A program made the translations under genes and the position numbers. The notes beneath the pieces are model-generated. The model did no database searches. It was not told the origin of the DNA and was given only the letters and a program-made list of their open reading frames with translations. From contig NZ_FSRS01000002.1 of assembly GCF_900142935.1 (NCBI RefSeq), positions 35,436 through 99,435 on the forward strand: DNA of 64,000 nt. Reading direction: 5' to 3'. The DNA comes from Rhodovulum sp. ES.010. Lineage in GTDB: Bacteria; Pseudomonadota; Alphaproteobacteria; Rhodobacterales; Rhodobacteraceae. Of the stretch, positions 1 to 9,848 are shown one piece after another; within the stretch, counting starts at the first letter, position 1, and every line of letters starts with the position of its first letter.

Positions 1-1
1 C

Positions 2-379
2 GCGGCGATCCAGCCGAACTTCGCCGTCGCGCCCAATGTCTTCGTCACGGCCCGGCCCGGAGCGAGCGAGGCCTTCGCGGCGGAGCAGAGCACGGGGCCG
101 ACCATCGAGATCTATTTCCTGGGCGAGGTGGCCGCGCCCGGCCTGGTCGAGGTGCCCCCGGGCACGACCTTCCTCCAGGCGCTGGCGCAAAGCGGCGGGC
201 CCACCGCCTTCGCCGCGACCAAGCGCATCCAGCTGCGCCGCACCGATCCGGGCACGAATGTACAGAGGGTCTACAGCATCAACTACAGGGCGCTCAGCCA
301 GGGCGCGGCGCTGAAGAACGACATCCGGCTGCGGGACGGCGATGTCATCCTGGTCCCGGAACGCCGCCTGTTCGAGTGA
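2..379 (+). CDS. Polysaccharide export protein, C-terminal part (Wza/SLBB type)
   Basis: The reading frame is open from the left edge, so this is the last 125 residues of a gene that starts outside the window. The visible part reads as an SLBB-like ligand-binding segment (IEIYFLGEVAAPGLVEVPPG, then a helix with LAQSGGP, ending GDVILVPE), the usual end of periplasmic/outer-membrane polysaccharide export proteins that form the exit channel for capsule or exopolysaccharide. It lies 3 bp upstream of a barrel protein and close to rml and exosortase genes, which fits export of the polymer made here. Whether the full protein has the Poly_export domain and a lipoprotein signal cannot be seen. Confidence 0.8.
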   Translation, partial: AAIQPNFAVAPNVFVTARPGASEAFAAEQSTGPTIEIYFLGEVAAPGLVEVPPGTTFLQALAQSGGPTAFAATKRIQLRRTDPGTNVQRVYSINYRALSQGAALKNDIRLRDGDVILVPERRLFE

Positions 380-382
380 TCC

Positions 383-1732
383 ATGACCGGGCGCGGGGCA
401 TATAAACGGGCAGGAGGGCTCGCCGCGGCGGGCCTTCTGTGTGCCTGGCCGCTCGCCGGCCCGGCGCAGGAGGCCGGCGCGGGCAGGCCCTCGCTCGCCT
501 TCACGCTCTCCGAACGGATCCAGTGGGAAGACGGGGACGAGGAGGACGAGGGGTGGACGGCCACCACCGGCCTGGCGCTTTCGATCAACAGCGCAACCCC
601 GGTCTCGGCGCTGCGCTTCGACGCCTCCGCCGGGCTGGAGAAGCGCCTCGAAGGCGACTCCGATCTCGACCTCAGCGATCCGCGCCTGCGCCTGACCTAC
701 GAGCGCGAGAACCGCTCGAGCGCGTTCGATCTCGACCTGCGCTACCGCCAGACCGATGTCGACGCGCTGGACCCGGACGACACTCTCGAAGAGGTCGTGC
801 GGTTCGGCCGCGGGACGCGGGAGAACGCGTCGGTCGATATCGGCTTCGTCTTCGGGCGCACCGCCCCTGTCGGCGGCAGCCTCGACCTGGGCTACGCGGT
901 GACCGAGTATTCCGACACCGACGATCCCAGCCTGGTGGACGGCGAGACGGTCGACGTGACGGGGACCCTCGACTTCGTGCTCGATCCCCGGATCACCGCC
1001 CTGCTCCGGGCCACCTATTCCGACACGGACGAGGATGACGGCGGGCGCGACGTCCTTTACGAGAACCTGTCGGTGGGCGCGAATGCCGAGGTGACCCCGA
1101 CCCTGACGGCCGGCCTCTTCGTCGGCTACACACGCACCACCGAAACCGTGGGCGGGGTCGAGGACCGGCAGGACGGCGCGAGCCTGGAGCTGTCCTTCAC
1201 CGAGGACCGTCCCAACGGCGCCTGGACCGGCAGCTTCGTCTCCGATCTCAGCGACGACGGCAACCGCCGCACCACCGCCCGGATCAACCGCAGCCTGGAC
1301 CTGCCCCGCGGCGCGATCAGCGCGGGCGTCGGCCTCAGCCAGGGCGATGACGGCGACCTGCGGCCGCTCTACAGCCTCGCCTATCTCCACGAACGCCCGC
1401 GAAGCCGGCTGAACCTGTCGCTCGACCAGGAATTCACCACCGACGACGGCGACGAGGCGCTGAACAGCCGCCTGAACGTGTCCTACAGTCAGGAGTTGAC
1501 CGCCCTGTCCAGCCTGGAGGCCGGGATGTTCCTGCGGTCGACCGACTATCTGGGCGGGCCAGAGGATGCGGACCGCCAGATCGACCTCAACCTCACCTAC
1601 CGCCGCAGCCTGGCCGAGGACTGGAGCCTGGTGACCGGTTATACCCACCGGATCGACCGGGAGAACGACGCGACCGAGCGGAGCAACGAGATCTTCCTGT
1701 CCGTGGAAAAGAGTTTCTGGAGGCGGTTCTGA
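383..1732 (+). CDS. Outer-membrane beta-barrel protein of an exopolysaccharide locus
   Basis: A 449-residue protein with a cationic N-terminus and hydrophobic stretch (AGGLAAAGLLCAWPLAG) followed by a likely signal peptidase site near residue 29. The rest is a run of alternating amphipathic strands rich in Asp, Tyr and Arg, and it ends in Phe (EKSFWRRF), the usual signature of a barrel inserted by the BAM machinery. Barrel proteins of this size occur in exosortase-linked polysaccharide clusters; a role in polymer secretion or anchoring is inferred from position only. It is probably co-transcribed with the upstream export protein (3 bp gap) and overlaps the start of the following rhomboid gene. 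Confidence 0.7.
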   Translation: MTGRGAYKRAGGLAAAGLLCAWPLAGPAQEAGAGRPSLAFTLSERIQWEDGDEEDEGWTATTGLALSINSATPVSALRFDASAGLEKRLEGDSDLDLSDPRLRLTYERENRSSAFDLDLRYRQTDVDALDPDDTLEEVVRFGRGTRENASVDIGFVFGRTAPVGGSLDLGYAVTEYSDTDDPSLVDGETVDVTGTLDFVLDPRITALLRATYSDTDEDDGGRDVLYENLSVGANAEVTPTLTAGLFVGYTRTTETVGGVEDRQDGASLELSFTEDRPNGAWTGSFVSDLSDDGNRRTTARINRSLDLPRGAISAGVGLSQGDDGDLRPLYSLAYLHERPRSRLNLSLDQEFTTDDGDEALNSRLNVSYSQELTALSSLEAGMFLRSTDYLGGPEDADRQIDLNLTYRRSLAEDWSLVTGYTHRIDRENDATERSNEIFLSVEKSFWRRF

Positions 1733-2361
1733 GGCAGGGTCGTCTGCTTCTTTACGGGCTCATCCTCGTTTGCGGCGCGATCGAACTGACGCTTTCGCTG
1801 GCCGATGCCGGCGCCGTCCTGCCGCCGCGCCTGCGCACCGTCGCCTACGATTACGGCGGGTTCTGGCCCGGCTTGCTGGACGACTGGAAGCCGAACTACT
1901 CGGCCCAACCCTACGCGATGTTCTTCACCTACGGCTTCCTCCATGGCGGGCTCGCGCATCTGGGGGTGAACATGGTCACGCTGTGGTCGCTCGGCCGCGC
2001 GGTGCTGGACCGGGTCGGTGCGGGGGGGTTCGCGTTGCTCTATGGCGGGTCGATCCTCGGCGGCGCGGCGGGCTTCGCCCTGCTCGCCCCGGACCTGCGG
2101 CCGATGGTGGGGGCCTCCGGGGCGCTGTTCGGGCTGGCCGGGGGGATCCTGGCCTGGCTCTACGTGGACCGCTACACCTATCGCGAGGGGCTGTGGCCGG
2201 TCATCCGCGCGGTGCTGCTGCTGGCGGCGCTGAACGTGGTGCTCTGGTGGGCGATGGACGGCCAGCTCGCCTGGCAGACCCATCTCGGCGGCTTCGTCGC
2301 CGGATGGGTGCTGGCGCTTCTGATCGACCCGAGGCCGGAGCCGCCGGCCGCGCCGGGGTGA
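1729..2361 (+). CDS. Rhomboid-family intramembrane serine protease
   Basis: Membrane protein of about 210 residues with the rhomboid motifs: HGGLAHLGVNM (oxyanion His and Asn in TM2), GASGALFG (nucleophile Ser in TM4) and THLGGFVAGW (catalytic His in TM6). Rhomboids cleave transmembrane helices within the membrane. The start is unclear. No ATG or GTG lies upstream of the first hydrophobic helix (LLLYGLILVCGAIELTL), which the fold needs. The first standard start is a TTG at 1873, and it would remove that helix. I place the start at CTG 1729, overlapping the stop of the barrel gene, as the least bad choice; translational coupling would fit. Its substrate is unknown. Confidence 0.65.
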   Translation: MRQGRLLLYGLILVCGAIELTLSLADAGAVLPPRLRTVAYDYGGFWPGLLDDWKPNYSAQPYAMFFTYGFLHGGLAHLGVNMVTLWSLGRAVLDRVGAGGFALLYGGSILGGAAGFALLAPDLRPMVGASGALFGLAGGILAWLYVDRYTYREGLWPVIRAVLLLAALNVVLWWAMDGQLAWQTHLGGFVAGWVLALLIDPRPEPPAAPG

Positions 2362-2370
2362 CGGCGCGGC

Positions 2371-3252
2371 TCAGGGCGTGTCGGCGAGCCGGGCGAGGAA
2401 CCCGCCATAGCGGCTCTTGCCGAAGGTCCGCGCATGTTCGAGCAGCGCCGCGCGGTCGATCCAGCCCTGGCGGAAGGCGATCTCTTCGGGCGCGCCGATC
2501 TGCAGCCCCTGCCGGTCCTGCAGGGTGCGCACGAAATTGCCCGCATCCAGAAGGCTCGCATGGGTGCCGGTGTCGAGCCAGGCATAACCGCGGCCCATCT
2601 TCTCCACCGTCAGGCGGCCCTCGGAGAGATAGCTTTCCAGAAGCGAAGTGATCTCCAGCTCGCCCCGCGCCGAGGGCCTGATGTCCTTCGCCCGCGCCGG
2701 CGCCGTGCCGTCCAGGAAATAGAGCCCGGTCACCGCATAGTCCGAGGCCGGGCGTTCGGGCTTTTCCACGATCTCCAGCGCGCGGGTCCCGGTCGCGTCG
2801 AAACTGACGACGCCATAACGCTCGGGGTCGGCCACCTGGTAGCCGAAGACCGTGCCCCCCTGCCCTTGCGCGTCGGCGCGGGCCAGGATCTCGGGCAGGC
2901 CGTGGCCGAAGAAGATGTTGTCGCCCAGCACCATCGCCGAGGGAGCGCCGGCCAGGAAGTCCTCGGCCAGCAGGTAGGCCTGGGCCAGCCCGTCGGGCGA
3001 GGGCTGCTCGATCCAGGTGAAGGACAGCCCCCATTTCGCGCCGTCCCCCATCAACCGCCGGAACTGGGCCTGGTCCTCGGGGGTGGTGATCACCGCGATC
3101 TCGCGGATGCCGCCCAGCATCAGCACGCTGAGCGGGTAGTAGATCATCGGCTTGTCGTAGAGCGGCAACAGCTGCTTCGAGACGCCCATGGTGATCGGGT
3201 AGAGCCGGGTTCCCGAGCCCCCGGCCAGGATGATGCCCTTGCGTGCGGTCAT
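2371..3252 (-). CDS. rmlA: Glucose-1-phosphate thymidylyltransferase
   Basis: 293 residues, the normal length of RmlA/RfbA. It joins dTTP and glucose-1-phosphate into dTDP-glucose, the first step of dTDP-L-rhamnose synthesis in the cytoplasm. The N-terminus carries the nucleotidyltransferase signature [14 protein letters not shown], followed by [18 protein letters not shown]. Later [11 protein letters not shown] and [17 protein letters not shown] mark the metal and sugar sites. It is the last gene of a four-gene minus-strand operon (rmlC-rmlB-rmlD-rmlA); its ATG overlaps the rmlD stop by 4 bp, which implies coupled translation. It converges with the rhomboid gene, only 9 bp away. Confidence 0.97.
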   Translation of the reverse strand: MTARKGIILAGGSGTRLYPITMGVSKQLLPLYDKPMIYYPLSVLMLGGIREIAVITTPEDQAQFRRLMGDGAKWGLSFTWIEQPSPDGLAQAYLLAEDFLAGAPSAMVLGDNIFFGHGLPEILARADAQGQGGTVFGYQVADPERYGVVSFDATGTRALEIVEKPERPASDYAVTGLYFLDGTAPARAKDIRPSARGELEITSLLESYLSEGRLTVEKMGRGYAWLDTGTHASLLDAGNFVRTLQDRQGLQIGAPEEIAFRQGWIDRAALLEHARTFGKSRYGGFLARLADTP

Positions 3253-4097
3253 GGTGCCAGCTCCTTCAGGACGTCGCGCAGCGCCGCCCGCCAGTCGGGG
3301 CGGGCGATGCCGAACCGCGCCTCGAGCGCGGTGCAGTCGAGACGGGAATCGAGCGGCCGGCGCGCGGGCGTCGGGTAGTCCGCCGTGGCGATATCCTCGA
3401 CCGCCACCGCCAGCCCCGCCTGCGCGAAAATTTCGCGTGCGAAATCCGCCCAGCTGGTGTCCGGCGCGCCGGAATAATGGTAAGTGCCTGAAAAATTTTT
3501 ATTTTCTTCAATGCCTTCAAGAATCCGAAGGCAGGTTGCCGCGATCGCCGCGGCCGGGGTGGGCCCGCCGGTCTGGTCGGCGACGATGCGCAGGCTGTCG
3601 CGTTCCGCCCCGAGCCGCAGCATGGTCTTCACGAAATTCGACCCGTGCGCGGAGAACACCCAGGAGGTGCGCAGGATCGCGTGCCCCCCGCCGGCCGCAC
3701 GCACCGCCTGCTCGCCGGCCAGCTTGCTGCGGCCATAGGCGCCGAGCGGCGCGGCGGGGTCGTCCGGCCGCCGGGGCGTTTGCCCCGCGCCGTCGAAGAC
3801 GTAATCGGTGGAGATGTGCACGAAGGGGATGCCGCGCGCCGCGCAGGCCCGCGCCATCGCGCCGGGCGCCGCGCCGTTGACCGCGGTGGCCAGCGCCTCT
3901 TCCTGTTCGGCGCGGTCCACGGCGGTATAGGCGGCGGCGTTGATGACGCCGGTCGGCGCCTGTTCGGCGATCGCCGCGGCGCAGGTCTCGGGCGCGGCCA
4001 GATCGACCCTGTCCCGGCCCAGGAAGGTCGCCCCGGGCGCGGCCCTCGCCAGTTCGCGCGCCACCTGCCCGGTGCGGCCGAAGACGAGAAGGGTCAT
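3249..4097 (-). CDS. rmlD: dTDP-4-dehydrorhamnose reductase
   Basis: 282 residues. Short-chain dehydrogenase-type enzyme that makes dTDP-L-rhamnose from the 4-keto intermediate using NAD(P)H. The N-terminal glycine motif is [13 protein letters not shown]. The family motif [10 protein letters not shown] and the catalytic YGRSKLAGE (Tyr-X3-Lys) are present, as is the C-terminal substrate region RRPLDSRLD. The frame extends upstream to 4175, but the ATG at 4097 overlaps the rmlB stop by 4 bp and fits the family start. The sequence around 3485-3510 is unusually A/T-rich (a stretch encoding [14 protein letters not shown]) within otherwise GC-rich coding DNA. Confidence 0.97.
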   Translation of the reverse strand: MTLLVFGRTGQVARELARAAPGATFLGRDRVDLAAPETCAAAIAEQAPTGVINAAAYTAVDRAEQEEALATAVNGAAPGAMARACAARGIPFVHISTDYVFDGAGQTPRRPDDPAAPLGAYGRSKLAGEQAVRAAGGGHAILRTSWVFSAHGSNFVKTMLRLGAERDSLRIVADQTGGPTPAAAIAATCLRILEGIEENKNFSGTYHYSGAPDTSWADFAREIFAQAGLAVAVEDIATADYPTPARRPLDSRLDCTALEARFGIARPDWRAALRDVLKELAP

Positions 4098-5134
4098 GCC
4101 TTGACCCCCAGCCGCCGCCCCACGCCCTCGCGCGATTGCAGCGGGCGCCACCAGGCCTCGTTGTCGAGATACCACCGCACGGTGCGCCGAAGCCCCTCCT
4201 CCAGCGTCACCGAGGGCCGCCAGCCCAGTTCCGCGCGGATGCGCGCGGGATCGATGGCATAGCGCAGGTCGTGGCCGGGCCGGTCGGCGACGAAGTCGAT
4301 CAGCCGGTCATGCGGCGCCCCCTCGGGGCGCATCTCGTCGAGGATCGCGCAGATCATCCGCACAAGGTCGATGTTGCGGGCCTCGTTCTCGCCCCCGATA
4401 TTGTAGGACCGCCCCACCCTGCCCTTTTCCAGCACCAGCAGCAGCGCCTCGGCATGATCCTCCACGTACAGCCAGTCGCGCACGTTCTCGCCCGCGCCGT
4501 AGACCGGGATCGGCTGGCCGGCCAACGCGTTCAGGATCACCACCGGCACCAGCTTCTCGGGGAAGTGGTAGGGGCCGTAATTGTTGGAACAATTGGTCAG
4601 CACCACCGGCAGCCCGTAGGTCTCGTGCCAGGCCCGCACCAGGTGGTCGGAGGCGGCTTTCGAGGCGGAATAGGGACTGTTGGGCGCGTAGGGCGTGGTC
4701 TCGGTGAACGTGCCGGTCGCGCCCAGCGAGCCGAACACCTCGTCGGTGGAAATGTGGTGGAAGCGGAATGTTTCAGGCCGCCCCCGGCCCTCCCAGTCGC
4801 CGCGCGCCGCCTGCAAGAGCGTGTAGGTGCCCATCACGTTCGTCTCGATGAACGCCCCGGGCCCATCGATCGAGCGGTCGACATGGGATTCGGCGGCCAG
4901 ATGCATCACCGCGTCCGGTTGATGCGCGGCGAAGACCCGCGCCAGCAGGTCGGGGTCGCGGATGTCGCCCTCGACGAAGGCATAGGCGGGGTGGTCGGCG
5001 ACGGGGGCCACGTTTTCCAGGCAGGCGGCATAGGTCAGCGCGTCGAGATTCACCACCGAATGACCGTCGGCAATGGCGCGCCGCACCACGGCCGAGCCGA
5101 TGAAGCCCGCCCCCCCGGTCACCAGCAGCTTCAT
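4094..5134 (-). CDS. rmlB: dTDP-glucose 4,6-dehydratase
   Basis: 346 residues, the usual RmlB length. It converts dTDP-glucose to dTDP-4-keto-6-deoxyglucose with bound NAD+. Visible are GGAGFIGS at the N-terminus, [12 protein letters not shown], the STDEVFG signature and [12 protein letters not shown] holding the catalytic Tyr and Lys. These separate it from GalE-type epimerases. The ATG at 5134 overlaps the end of rmlC by 4 bp, and its own stop overlaps rmlD in the same way, so all four rml genes are tightly coupled. Confidence 0.97.
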   Translation of the reverse strand: MKLLVTGGAGFIGSAVVRRAIADGHSVVNLDALTYAACLENVAPVADHPAYAFVEGDIRDPDLLARVFAAHQPDAVMHLAAESHVDRSIDGPGAFIETNVMGTYTLLQAARGDWEGRGRPETFRFHHISTDEVFGSLGATGTFTETTPYAPNSPYSASKAASDHLVRAWHETYGLPVVLTNCSNNYGPYHFPEKLVPVVILNALAGQPIPVYGAGENVRDWLYVEDHAEALLLVLEKGRVGRSYNIGGENEARNIDLVRMICAILDEMRPEGAPHDRLIDFVADRPGHDLRYAIDPARIRAELGWRPSVTLEEGLRRTVRWYLDNEAWWRPLQSREGVGRRLGVKA

Positions 5135-5688
5135 GGCCCCTCCCAGTCGAACGGGCTGTCGAACCCGGACAGCGGCCCCGCGGCGGCGTCCCTGGCCGAC
5201 AGCACCGGCGCACCCTCCAGCGGCCAGTCGATGCCGCAGCTCGACCACAGCACCGCGCCGTCGCAATCGGGCGCGTAGTAGTCCGAGCATTTGTAGAGGA
5301 TCTCGGTGTCCTCGGTGAGCGTGACGAATCCGTGCAGGAAGCCCTCGGGCACCAGAAGCTGCCGGCCGTTCTCGAAGCTCAGCTCCACCCCGACCCACTG
5401 CCCGTAGGTCGGCGCGCCCTTGCGCACATCCACCGCCACATCATAGAGCGCGCCGCGCCCGCAGCGCACCAGCTTGGCCTGGGCATGCGGCGGGGCCTGG
5501 TAATGCAGCCCCCTCAGCGTGCCTTTCGCATGCGAAAACGAATGGTTGTCCTGCACGAAATCGATGTCGATCCCGTGGCTTTCCAGCCGCGCCCGGTTCC
5601 AGCTTTCCGAAAAGAACCCGCGTGCATCGCCGTGGCGGACGGGCGTCAGGATCAGGACGCCGGGCAGCGCGGTTCGCTCTATCTCCAT
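5131..5688 (-). CDS. rmlC: dTDP-4-dehydrorhamnose 3,5-epimerase
   Basis: 185 residues, a cupin-fold epimerase acting between RmlB and RmlD. Motifs: [31 protein letters not shown] (the catalytic His is in RGLHYQ), [11 protein letters not shown] and [17 protein letters not shown]. The ATG at 5688 matches the family N-terminus ([14 protein letters not shown]). It is the promoter-proximal gene of the rmlCBDA operon. A 189-bp gap separates it from the divergent sulfotransferase gene and should hold both promoters. The codons for FSHAK create the 14-bp palindrome that also occurs downstream of parB. Confidence 0.97.
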   Translation of the reverse strand: MEIERTALPGVLILTPVRHGDARGFFSESWNRARLESHGIDIDFVQDNHSFSHAKGTLRGLHYQAPPHAQAKLVRCGRGALYDVAVDVRKGAPTYGQWVGVELSFENGRQLLVPEGFLHGFVTLTEDTEILYKCSDYYAPDCDGAVLWSSCGIDWPLEGAPVLSARDAAAGPLSGFDSPFDWEGP

Positions 5689-5877
5689 CGGCCGACATCC
5701 GTCGTGAAAGCCCGGTTCCGGTATCGGCCAGCCCCGGCCGGATTGCAACCGGCTTGCCGGAGGGGCGGCCGGGCTGGGAGCGGTCGGGGCTTCGTGCTAC
5801 CGTTCGCCCTGCTCGCCCGGATGCCGTGACCAGGCCGAACGGGGTCCGGCGGCAAGAGACCGTTCGAAAGGCTCGCC

Positions 5878-6822
5878 ATGACCCGTTCCGACCTGTCCGA
5901 CACCGTCTTCGTCTACGGCGCGCTCCGGTCGGGAACCACGCTGCTGAACCTGATGCTGAATGGCCACCCGGCGATCCACAATCCCGGCGAGGTCGACCCG
6001 CTGCTCGATTTCATCGCCCCCGACCCGGACCATCCGACCGGATGGCGCTACGATCGGGCACGGATGGAAGGGCACCGGCTGTTCCGGGCCCTCGGCATCG
6101 CGCTGCCCGACGGGGCCGACGGGCTGGACCTGTTCGAGGCGATGATCGGGGCGCTGCGGGCGAAGAGCGACAAGCCGGTGCTGTCGCTGACGGTCCACCG
6201 CAATGCCGGCCGGCTGAAGCGGATCCTGCCCGAGGCGCGGATCCTGCACCTGCTGCGCGATCCGCGCGATGTCGCCCGCTCGGCCGTGGGCATGGGCTGG
6301 GCCGGCAACAGTTATGTCGCCGTGGGCGGCTGGATCGAAACCGAAACGGAGTGGGACCGCGCCGGGTTCGACGCGGACCGCGTCATGACCCTGAAATTCG
6401 AGGACCTGCTGGCCGATCCCGAAGCATCGCTCGACCGGGTCGCCCGGTTTCACGGCATGGCCTACGATCCGGCGATGCTGGACTATCCCCGGACCAGCAC
6501 CTACGGCCCGCCCGACCCGAAGACCGCGCAACAGTGGCGCCGCAAGGCGCGCCCGCGCGAGATCGGCCTGATCGAGGCGCGGATCGGTCCGATGATGACG
6601 GCCCGCGGCTATCCGCCCGAGCACCCGCGCCCATTGCCCGGGCCAGCCGAGGAGACGCTGCTCCGGGCCCAGCACCGGATCGCGCGCTGGGGCTACAATA
6701 TCCGCCGCTTCGGCCTGCCGCTGTTCCTGGGCCGCCACCTCGCCCGGCGGACGGGGCTGGGTGCGCTGGAGCGGCGCCTGGCGGCCCGGCAGGACGAGAT
6801 CATCATCCGGAACCAGAAATAG
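5878..6822 (+). CDS. Sulfotransferase family protein (PAPS-dependent)
   Basis: 314 residues. The N-terminal FVYGALRSGTTLLNLMLN is the 5'-phosphosulfate-binding loop of sulfotransferases, and LHLLRDPRDVARSAVG is the 3'-phosphate-binding motif. It is likely cytoplasmic and would transfer sulfate from PAPS to a hydroxyl of a sugar or lipid carrier. Its position between the rml operon and the exosortase D cluster suggests sulfation of the polysaccharide, which is inference. It is divergent from rmlC and followed by about 200 bp before xrtD. Confidence 0.85.
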   Translation: MTRSDLSDTVFVYGALRSGTTLLNLMLNGHPAIHNPGEVDPLLDFIAPDPDHPTGWRYDRARMEGHRLFRALGIALPDGADGLDLFEAMIGALRAKSDKPVLSLTVHRNAGRLKRILPEARILHLLRDPRDVARSAVGMGWAGNSYVAVGGWIETETEWDRAGFDADRVMTLKFEDLLADPEASLDRVARFHGMAYDPAMLDYPRTSTYGPPDPKTAQQWRRKARPREIGLIEARIGPMMTARGYPPEHPRPLPGPAEETLLRAQHRIARWGYNIRRFGLPLFLGRHLARRTGLGALERRLAARQDEIIIRNQK

Positions 6823-7021
6823 ACCGCACCGCGGCGGCGCGTTCCCGGCCCGATCGTTTCGCGATACGGCAACAATCCGGCCCCAGGCGCCGATCTGACG
6901 CAGCCTCGCAACAAAGCGGAATGTGAACACCCCGGGACTGGCCGTGCCGGGCGAAAACGGCCATAGTCGGGTCGCGAAATTCACGTAATGCATTTGGTGA
7001 GCGGTTTTCGGGATCCGGGGG

Positions 7022-8626
7022 ATGTCTTTGACGGGTGAGACAAGAGCGGGGACTCGGTGGCCGGGCACGCTGGTCGGCGGCGGCGTCTTCTGGTTCGTCG
7101 TCGCGCTGCTGGGCGCGGCGGTCTTCTTCTCCGACGGGCTGGATGCACTCCTGGGGGCCTGGCAACTGCCCGAATACAGCCATGGGCCGCTGATCCCGAT
7201 CCTGTCGGGGCTGCTGTTCCTGCGCCAGCTGAAGGAGGTGCCGGTAGAGCCCGGCCCCAAGCGCGACCGCTGGATCGGGGTGACGGTGGTGCTGGCCGCG
7301 ATCGCCATCGGCGCGCTGGGAAAGCTCGCCAACATCGCCGACATCGTCGCCTATGCGACGATCGTCTGGGTCTACGGCATCCTGCTGACCAGCTTCGGCT
7401 GGAAGACGGGCTGGCATTTCTGGCCGCCGGTGCTGCACCTGGTCTACATGCTGCCGCTGCCCGACACGCTGTACTACAAGCTGTCGACCTGGCTGCAGTT
7501 CATTTCGTCCGAGCTCGGCGTGTGGTTCCTCAGGCTGCTGTCGGTGCCGGTCTTCCTGGAAGGCAACATCATCGATCTCGGGGTCTACAAGCTGCACGTC
7601 GCCGAGGCCTGCTCGGGGCTGCGCTACCTGTTCCCGATCCTGTCGTTCAGCTACATCTTCGCGGTGCTCTACCGCGGACCGATATGGCACAAGGCGGTGC
7701 TGCTGCTCTCGGCGGCTCCGATCACGGTGCTGATGAACGCGGTGCGGATCGGGGTCGCGGGCTGGGTGGTCAACCAGTACGGCGTCGACTGGGTCGAGGG
7801 GTTCACCCATTTCTTCGAGGGATGGGTGATCTTCATCATCTGCGTGCTGATCCTGTTCGCGCTGGCCCGGGTCATGCTGATCTTCCAGCCGGTGAAGATG
7901 AGCCTGCCCGAGGCGCTCGATCTGGACACCACCGGCCTGGGCGCGCAGGCCGCGCGGCTCCGGTTCCTTTACCCGTCGGCCGCGATGATCACCGTGGCGG
8001 CGCTGATGGCGGGCGCGGCGCTGGCCTGGCAGGCGGTTCCCGAGCGCGGAACCGCCGAGATCGGCCGCGAGAGCTTCGTGGTGTTCCCGCGCGAACTGGG
8101 AACCTGGCGCCAGGCCGGGCCGGCACGCACCCTCGAGGCCAGCGTCGCCCGCGCGCTCAAGGCCGACGATTACCGCTCGGTCAGCCTGACTGCCCCGGAC
8201 CAGGCCGCGCCGGTCGACCTGTTCATGGCCTGGTATGCCGACCAGAGCCAGGGCGGCGTGCATTCGCCGGAGGTCTGCCTGCCCGGCTCGGGCTGGGAGA
8301 TCGCCTGGCTCGAACGCGCCGACATGTCCGGCACGCTCGGCACCGACCAGCCGTTCATGGCCAACCGGGCGATCATCCAGAAGGGCCAGTCGCGGATGGT
8401 GGTCCTGTACTGGTTCCAGCAGCGCGAGCGGCGCCTCGCCTGGGACCTGGCGGCCAAGTTCTGGCTGATGGTCGACGGCATCACCACCGGGCGCACCGAC
8501 GGGGCGATCGTGCGCCTGACCACGCCGGTGCGGCCGAACGAGACCGATGCCGAGGCCGAGGCCCGGCTGATCGACGCCACGCGCGCGCTTCTGCCGCCGC
8601 TGCCCCGCTTCATCCCAGAGGGCTGA
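7022..8626 (+). CDS. xrtD: Exosortase D-type, fused to an EpsI domain
   Basis: 534 residues. The N-terminal half is a multi-pass membrane exosortase with the family triad: Cys197 in EACSGLRYL, Arg242 in NAVRIG and His263 in THFFEGW. After the last membrane segment (about residue 330) a periplasmic EpsI domain follows (FPRELGTWRQ, HSPEVCLPGSGW, VLYWFQQRER). This fusion is typical of XrtD, which in Rhodobacterales processes proteins with a VPLPA-CTERM tail; the subtype assignment is from architecture and is less certain than the family. It heads a plus-strand run of polymer genes. Upstream, 6823-7021 has no gene and probably holds the promoter. Confidence 0.9.
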   Translation: MSLTGETRAGTRWPGTLVGGGVFWFVVALLGAAVFFSDGLDALLGAWQLPEYSHGPLIPILSGLLFLRQLKEVPVEPGPKRDRWIGVTVVLAAIAIGALGKLANIADIVAYATIVWVYGILLTSFGWKTGWHFWPPVLHLVYMLPLPDTLYYKLSTWLQFISSELGVWFLRLLSVPVFLEGNIIDLGVYKLHVAEACSGLRYLFPILSFSYIFAVLYRGPIWHKAVLLLSAAPITVLMNAVRIGVAGWVVNQYGVDWVEGFTHFFEGWVIFIICVLILFALARVMLIFQPVKMSLPEALDLDTTGLGAQAARLRFLYPSAAMITVAALMAGAALAWQAVPERGTAEIGRESFVVFPRELGTWRQAGPARTLEASVARALKADDYRSVSLTAPDQAAPVDLFMAWYADQSQGGVHSPEVCLPGSGWEIAWLERADMSGTLGTDQPFMANRAIIQKGQSRMVVLYWFQQRERRLAWDLAAKFWLMVDGITTGRTDGAIVRLTTPVRPNETDAEAEARLIDATRALLPPLPRFIPEG

Positions 8627-8630
8627 GCCG

Positions 8631-9767
8631 ATGGTGCCATCCGAGCCGCCCGCCACGGGCGCCGCGCCCGGTGGCACGGACGGGCCGCGGCTGAACTGGA
8701 GCGCCTGCATCGCCACGCTGAACCGGCACGACGTGCTGATGGTGGCGCTCGCCCATCTGCTGCGCCAGTCCCGGCCGCCGGCCGAGATCGTCGTCGTCGA
8801 TGCCTCCGACGACTGGGAGGCGGGCCGCGCGCGGGCCGAGGCGCTGATGCGGGACCGGCCCGGGATCCGGCTCGACTACATCACCAGCCCGGTCCGGTCC
8901 TCGGCGACTCAGCGCAACCTGGCGATCGGCCGGGCGGCGTCGGACGTGGTGCTGATGATGGACGACGATTCCTTCCTGCATGACGATTGCGCCGAGCGGC
9001 TGATGGAGATCTACGAGGCCGACGCCGCGGGCGAGGTCGCGGGCATCGGGGCGACGCTGGTGGAAGACAACCCTGCCGCCGCCGCGTCCGGCGAGGCCCC
9101 GGCGCTGGGGCGCAAGGACACCGGCCGGGTCGCGCTCGACAGGCTGGCGCGGCGGGCGCTGGAGACGCGGCTCGGCCGCTGGGCCAATCGCGAACTGCTC
9201 TACCAGCGCGCCGACAAGCTGTTCATGTGCTACGACGAACCCCGAACGCGCCGCGTGCCCGCCGCCGTCGCGCATCTGGACGTGGCCCCGGCCGCGTTCA
9301 TGCCCGGCTCGGGGATGAGCATGCGGCGCGCGATCGCCCTGAAGGAGCCGTTCGATTCGGCGTTGCGCTACTACGCCGCCTTCGAGGACCTGGACGTGGC
9401 CTACCGGGTTGCGAAACACGGCAGCGTGCTGTCCGCCCGCGCCGCACGGCTGCACCATTTCGAGGCCGCCTCGGGCCGGATCAAGCGCCAGAAGGTGATC
9501 ACCTTCCAGCTTCTGAACATGGCGGTGTTCCTCAAGCGCAACGCCGCCACGCCCGATGCATTCCTGTCCGCCTACCGGGTGATGCTCTGGCGGCGCCTGC
9601 TCGCGGAGGTCCTCAAGGACGGGCTGTCGCGGCGCTGGCGGTTCCCGCAGGTCGCGGGCGTGCTGACCGCGATGCGCCACTGGCGCGAGGTCTGGGCCCG
9701 GGATGCCGCCCAGATCGACGCCTGGTATCCGGACTTCCAGAAACGCATTCTCGACGACATAAGGTAG
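8631..9767 (+). CDS. Glycosyltransferase family 2
   Basis: 378 residues. The GT-A fold is shown by SACIATLNRHDVL at the start, EIVVVDASDD and the metal-binding acidic cluster MMDDDSFL. Further on, PGSGMSMRR and FEDLDVAYRV fit the acceptor side of GT2 enzymes. It would add a sugar from a nucleotide donor to the growing repeat unit at the inner face of the membrane. It starts 4 bp after xrtD, clearly in the same operon. Donor and linkage cannot be read from the sequence. Confidence 0.88.
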   Translation: MVPSEPPATGAAPGGTDGPRLNWSACIATLNRHDVLMVALAHLLRQSRPPAEIVVVDASDDWEAGRARAEALMRDRPGIRLDYITSPVRSSATQRNLAIGRAASDVVLMMDDDSFLHDDCAERLMEIYEADAAGEVAGIGATLVEDNPAAAASGEAPALGRKDTGRVALDRLARRALETRLGRWANRELLYQRADKLFMCYDEPRTRRVPAAVAHLDVAPAAFMPGSGMSMRRAIALKEPFDSALRYYAAFEDLDVAYRVAKHGSVLSARAARLHHFEAASGRIKRQKVITFQLLNMAVFLKRNAATPDAFLSAYRVMLWRRLLAEVLKDGLSRRWRFPQVAGVLTAMRHWREVWARDAAQIDAWYPDFQKRILDDIR

Positions 9768-9848
9768 AGACCCGAATATCGACCCGGATATCTCATTCGT
9801 TCGACACGATTACGGGGCAAAAGGGCCCCGATCCGGAAGGAGTCCACG

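Noticed and set aside
5524..5537. Palindrome in rmlC as a certain ParB site
   Set aside because: The bases are forced by the conserved residues FSHAK; kept only as a possibility in the findings.
5797..7344. Open frame of 515 codons on the minus strand opposite the sulfotransferase
   Set aside because: Composition typical of antisense translation; covers an intergenic promoter region and has no ribosome site.
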